NCBI GenBank assembly: GCA_003427395.1
Contig: BFEA01000489.1
Span: 1,057,184-1,077,359, forward strand
Direction: 5' to 3'
DNA length: 20,176 bases
DNA from: Chara braunii
Taxonomy: Eukaryota; Streptophyta; Charophyceae; Charales; Characeae
Under the pieces are notes generated by a model, which worked only from the letters and a program-made list of their open reading frames with translations, was not told where the DNA came from and ran no database searches. Shown here piece after piece: positions 17,128 to 20,176 of the stretch. Every line of letters starts with the position of its first letter. Within the stretch, counting starts at the first letter, position 1. The translations under genes were made by a program, and so were the position numbers.

Positions 17128-17157
17128 ATGAGTGGAGCTTCGGCCAGTCGCACGACG
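17128..17157 (+). other. Candidate short first exon or upstream ORF
   Basis: GCCATGAG at 17125 starts MSGASASRTT, followed at 17158 by a GTAATA donor-like site. A strong acceptor, TGTTTGTTGTCTTAG, ends at 17565. If spliced there, the frame closes after 14 more codons at a TGA (17608-17610) overlapping the ATG at 17607. This would be an upstream ORF and not a main exon. Purely predicted. Confidence 0.2.
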
Positions 17158-17186
17158 GTAATATGATCTCGATCTTATTTGCTCCA

Positions 17187-17250
17187 TCTCCATTCCCTTC
17201 CCCCCTCCCCCCACCCCCCCTCCCCCCTCCCCCCTTTTTTTTTCTCTCTT
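17187..17250. repeat. C-rich polypyrimidine tract
   Basis: Repeated CCCCCC(T/A) runs followed by nine or more T. The minus strand is G-quadruplex-prone and the duplex could form a triplex. It lies inside the putative intron. Confidence 0.8.
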
Positions 17251-17451
17251 CTCCCTCCCTTTATTCTAAAAGGACTCGAAGAGGGTCCGGTCCCCCTCGG
17301 AGCATCAACTAAGGATTATTTTATCCTCCTGATAAACCAACCGTAGTGGGAGTTGGCAAAAAGGCCTTTGGGAATCCTCACTATCTCCTTCGGTTACGCC
17401 GACATTCACACGCCGCTTGGCCGAACAAGGACCTTCGTCTTTCCCTAGTAT

Positions 17452-17454
17452 GTG

Positions 17455-17487
<33 letters not shown>

Positions 17488-17489
17488 TT
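17452..17489. repeat. (TA)n microsatellite
   Basis: About 17 TA units with a single GTA interruption. Confidence 0.9.
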
Positions 17490-17606
17490 CCTGTCTGAAT
17501 CCATGATACTACCTAAGTGTCAGTATTGCTTGAAATTTCATGTGTGAATGTGTTTGTTGTCTTAGGAGCTTGTTGCCGCCTTAGGTCTATCAAAAGGAGT
17601 ATTTGA

Positions 17607-18054
17607 ATGATGAAAGCGGCTATGTTTGTTCTCGACTTCATCGCTGTCTGCTCGATCCTATTCGAATATTTGGCGTTCATTTCTCACCTGGACGAGTCTC
17701 GTTTCAATGCTCTTTGTTGCCAGTTAATTTTGAGTACAAACTCTACAGTGAATACTACTAATAAGGGGAGGTGCTTGGTGTTGTCGGAGGGAACGTTGGG
17801 CTGTGTGGGTCGTATTAGCTGCCTTCGCTATGTTTTTGGCCTCGGCGTTGGTGCTGCTCGTGGTTACTAGGACTGGTAATTCTGTGGCGACTGATAACAT
17901 ATGTTGTGCTCACTCTTCCGCGGGAGTTAGAGATGAAATGATCTTCATGCTCCTTGCATATCTTCCCTTTCTCACAATCATATTGGTATGCTTCTTAACG
18001 AGTAGTGGATCTGCAGGGCGATTATCGTTCGGTACTTTGGCGGCTTATGATTGA
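17607..18054 (+). CDS. Candidate multi-pass membrane protein, frameshifted (unrecognised)
   Basis: Two overlapping plus-strand frames look like parts of one hydrophobic protein. The first starts at ATG 17607 (MMKAAMFVLDFIAVCSILFE, one membrane span) and then has a Cys-containing loop with NST and NTT sites. In the next frame, open from 17752, two further spans follow: WVVLAAFAMFLASALVLLVV and MIFMLLAYLPFLTIILVCFL. They are joined by a loop with two adjacent Cys. The layout loosely recalls plant four-span DUF1218-type proteins, but no diagnostic motif is seen. The frame change at about 17752-17800 needs a frameshift, an unseen intron or a sequence error. It could equally be chance hydrophobic frames in non-coding DNA. 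Confidence 0.28.
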
Positions 18055-18346
18055 TGGGCAGACGTCCTTTGTAAGTGTTTTTTTTGAGAAGTTGTTTACG
18101 GAGATGGCGGCGTTATCTCGTGGCTTCAATGAACTTCGCCGTCTATTATACGACTTGGCGGCGCACCCAGTAGTGATTGGAAGCTTTGGTGTTGATTATC
18201 CCTTACGAGGATGGATTCGGGTTGTCCTACTCTTGAGTTTGGCTATGGCAAGGCTCCTTTCTTCAAATGGCATGCGATACAGATCTGGACTGAAGTGCGC
18301 ATCAGCTTGTATGAGAGTTACGTTGCTTGTACCACCGCATTTATAG
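18005..18346 (+). CDS. Weak candidate exon region (unrecognised)
   Basis: A third frame reads GDYRSVLWRLMIDGQTSF between an acceptor-like CTGCAG (18011-18016) and a consensus GTAAGT donor at 18071. It then stays open to 18346 with no recognised domain. The tidy 54-nt segment 18017-18070 could be an exon of the membrane-protein candidate, but the upstream intron boundary is unclear. Confidence 0.18.
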   Translation: MDLQGDYRSVLWRLMIDGQTSFVSVFFEKLFTEMAALSRGFNELRRLLYDLAAHPVVIGSFGVDYPLRGWIRVVLLLSLAMARLLSSNGMRYRSGLKCASACMRVTLLVPPHL

Positions 18347-18641
18347 CCTCTTTATCCGCTTGTGTATTTCGATGCATCCTCCACATGCCCCTCCGGGCCT
18401 CCCTGATGAGATTGTGATGATCTACTGCATGTGTAGATCCCCTGCGGTGCACTGAGTCGGCAGCTTGTGCGCCAATCACCGATGACGTATGGCTAGAGTT
18501 TGGAGTACTTTGGACCTTCCGGGATGGAAGTCGTCTTAAAGGAGTCTCCCGGCTAGCTCGTTCAAAGGAGTCTTCCGAATATTAAAAAATTGGTCCGCCT
18601 GTTGCTTTTGGGTGACATATATGTTTGTTTTGGCTCTTTTT

Positions 18642-18642
<1 letters not shown>
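18347..18642. other. Unassigned sequence
   Basis: No gene is recognised. AAAGGAGTCT occurs twice (about 18538 and 18565). Confidence 0.4.

Positions 18643-18723
<81 letters not shown>
18643..18723. repeat. (CT)n microsatellite
   Basis: About 40 uninterrupted CT units. Confidence 0.97.
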
Positions 18724-18725
<2 letters not shown>

Positions 18726-18793
18726 CTGCGTGATGGAATGACTCATCGCTTTTGCCTTGGAGCTCATTCCCTTATAAGGTGTCTGGTCGCCAC

Positions 18794-18968
18794 TACTTCT
18801 TCTTCCTCTCTTCCTCTTCTTCTTCTTCCTCTTCTTTGTCTCCTTCTTCCTCTTCTTCCCTTTCTTCACCTCCGGAATCTNTACTTCTTCTTCCTCTCTT
18901 CCTCTTCTTCTTCTTCCTCTTCTTTGTCTCCTTCTTCCTCTTCTTCCCTTTCTTCACCTCCGGAATCT
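18794..18968. repeat. Exact 87-bp duplication flanking an N
   Basis: 18794-18880 and 18882-18968 are identical pyrimidine-rich sequence (TACTTCTTCTTCCTC... to ...CTCCGGAATCT), separated only by the ambiguous base at 18881. This is most simply a scaffold join of two overlapping contigs that were not merged. Confidence 0.9.
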
Positions 18969-19310
18969 ACCTTTTTTGTTGATATTTTTTCTAATCTCTT
19001 CCCCTCTTTCTTTTTTGCTGCTTCTTCGCCTCACACGCCTATGCACCCCTTCATCTTGATTGTACCATCTGTTTGATGCAAAGTGGTTTTCTATGGCAAT
19101 GTGAGCAACAAGCTTATCATTGGCGATTTATATGAGTGCAATTTGGTACAGGAAAGTGATTTTTTTGCAGCTTCTTTAAATCCCCACTTTTTGTCCCTCT
19201 ACTGGATTCAAAGCCATAAAATAGCTGATGTATTCATATTGATCTCGAATGTATCGGGGTGTGTCAAGTGGCCCGCCGCGCCTATTCGCGTGGGGGTTTC
19301 ATATCGTATT

Positions 19311-19311
<1 letters not shown>
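18969..19311. other. Unassigned sequence
   Basis: No gene is recognised. The sequence is pyrimidine-rich at first and mixed afterwards. Confidence 0.4.
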
Positions 19312-19386
<75 letters not shown>

Positions 19387-19486
19387 AATCAATCAATCAA
19401 TCAAATTGATTGATTGATTGATTGATTGCGATTGGTTCGTTGATTGGTTGACTGATTGATTGATTGTGTGTGCGTGTGTGTGTGTG
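19312..19486. repeat. Palindromic compound microsatellite (CA)n(AATC)n / (ATTG)n(TG)n
   Basis: About 35 CA units run directly into about five AATC units (to 19404). These are mirrored by six ATTG units (19405-19428), a degenerate ATTG stretch, and GTGTGTGCGTGTGTGTGTGT to 19486. The whole block is close to self-complementary and should form a cruciform. Confidence 0.92.
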
Positions 19487-19579
19487 GGCCAGTGTTTTGC
19501 CACCGGCCAACAAACCAAAAATATGAAGAAAAAAAAATCATCACCGTTTTTTATAGGGGTAACTTCGGCGCAGTCACCA

Positions 19580-19690
19580 AAACAGTTTGTAATTGCATTC
19601 GAAACTGCGTTTTAGCAGTTTCGTCAGGGCCCGAGTTTCAATTGCAGTTGAGACTCGGCCAGAGTTTCAATTGCAGTTGAAACTTGGCCA
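19580..19690. repeat. Cluster of hairpins, including a 29-bp tandem palindromic repeat
   Basis: CGAAACTGC-GTTTTA-GCAGTTTCG is a perfect 9-bp stem near 19600-19623. Two 29-bp units (19633-19661 and 19662-19690) each fold: CGAGTTTCAA pairs with TTGAGACTCG around TTGCAG in the first, and GTTTCAA pairs with TTGAAAC in the second. GTCAGGGCCC flanks the cluster on both sides. Confidence 0.75.
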
Positions 19691-20095
19691 TATGCAGTTC
19701 AGTCAGGGCCCTCGTCTATCCACGAACAACAGATAAACAAACAAAAAAAAAAAACATCCCTTATGCTGTGATTGCGGTCCGATACAGGATGCTACAGTAC
19801 TTGTCTGGAACTCAATGAAGCGTGGAATCCGCCCTGCCTGGCTGGCAGGGCGCTACAGGGACCTCACAACAAGAAACAAAAAAGGAAATCGACCTGTTTC
19901 ATGTTCCTCACTTCCTGGCCAGATACATTCCTCAAAGCACCCGTGACCTGAGGGCCTTCCCGACATAGGTGAATTCCAAGTTCCTCGTTTCTTTACTTTT
20001 TTTTGTCTTTTTTTCTTTTTTGGCCTCCATCCCACTTCTTCGGAGTAGGCTACTCTTGAGACTTCGCGTTTGCCTGTGAAGGGTAGTGCCTGCGA
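19691..20095. other. Unassigned sequence
   Basis: No gene is recognised. There is an A run at 19743-19754, CCTGCCTGGCTGGCAGGGCG (a small hairpin) near 19832-19851, and T-rich sequence at 19995-20020. Confidence 0.4.
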
Positions 20096-20176
20096 ATCTC
20101 GGCCGTGGCCAGTCTGGGGTGTGGCCGAGACATCTCGGTCGTGGCCCAACCATGGGGCTGGTGTTTTTTTTTTTTT
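20096..20176. repeat. Repeated CTCGGYCGTGGCC motif and terminal poly(T)
   Basis: ATCTCGGCCGTGGCC (about 20096) and ATCTCGGTCGTGGCC (about 20132) resemble the TTCGGTCGTGGCC core of the 45-bp repeats at 15.1-15.3 kb. The window ends in a run of at least 13 T. Confidence 0.5.

Overview
This looks like nuclear DNA from a large, repeat-rich eukaryotic genome, most likely of the plant (streptophyte) lineage. The evidence is a plant-style single-domain fasciclin (FAS1) protein, decayed LINE retrotransposons with poly(A) tails, tRNA-derived SINE-like sequence, long (CT)n, (CA)n and (GA)n microsatellites, and very little coding DNA. A charophyte alga such as Chara would fit, but this is an impression and not something the sequence proves. 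There are no operons and no bacterial signals. Most long open frames are shadows of microsatellites, homopolymers or dead transposons.

Layout: 1-640 holds hairpins, a GGGGC run and a possible tRNA-derived SINE head. 640-1860 holds diverged tandem repeats and an N flanked by an exact 41-bp duplication. 1990-4000 is a nested transposon. A roughly 431-bp element with 85-bp terminal inverted repeats and a 7-bp flanking duplication was split by a 1.55-kb minus-strand, 5'-truncated LINE, which left a 16-bp target duplication. 4540-4640 is a compound microsatellite. 4900-5251 is a poly(A)-tailed retroposon with a perfect 14-bp target duplication. 5883-6826 is a minisatellite with 22-bp units in a higher-order arrangement, and 7211-7329 is a 43-bp tandem repeat.

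The one confident gene is an intronless FAS1 protein on the minus strand (8169-8765), with a GC-rich leader and a G-rich 3' flank. From about 9656 to 11837 there is a plus-strand LINE remnant, broken by an insertion that forms a long hairpin and by a 32-nt A-rich micro-insertion with a 17-bp target duplication. 12.1-12.4 kb holds short SINE-like repeats. 12.46-14.4 kb is a strongly strand-asymmetric block with no long frame across most of it. 14.6-15.5 kb has a third LINE fragment, a 72-bp inverted repeat and 45-bp repeats. 15.8-16.6 kb is microsatellite and diverged tandem repeat. 17.1-18.4 kb has weak signs of a spliced or frameshifted membrane-protein gene. The end is (CT)n, a second N-flanked exact duplication (87 bp), a palindromic (CA)n/(AATC)n/(ATTG)n/(TG)n block and a cluster of hairpins.

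The main story is retrotransposition history. At least three target-site duplications of 14-17 bp next to poly(A) show active target-primed insertion, probably driven by LINEs related to those seen here. I found no convincing new multi-gene system.
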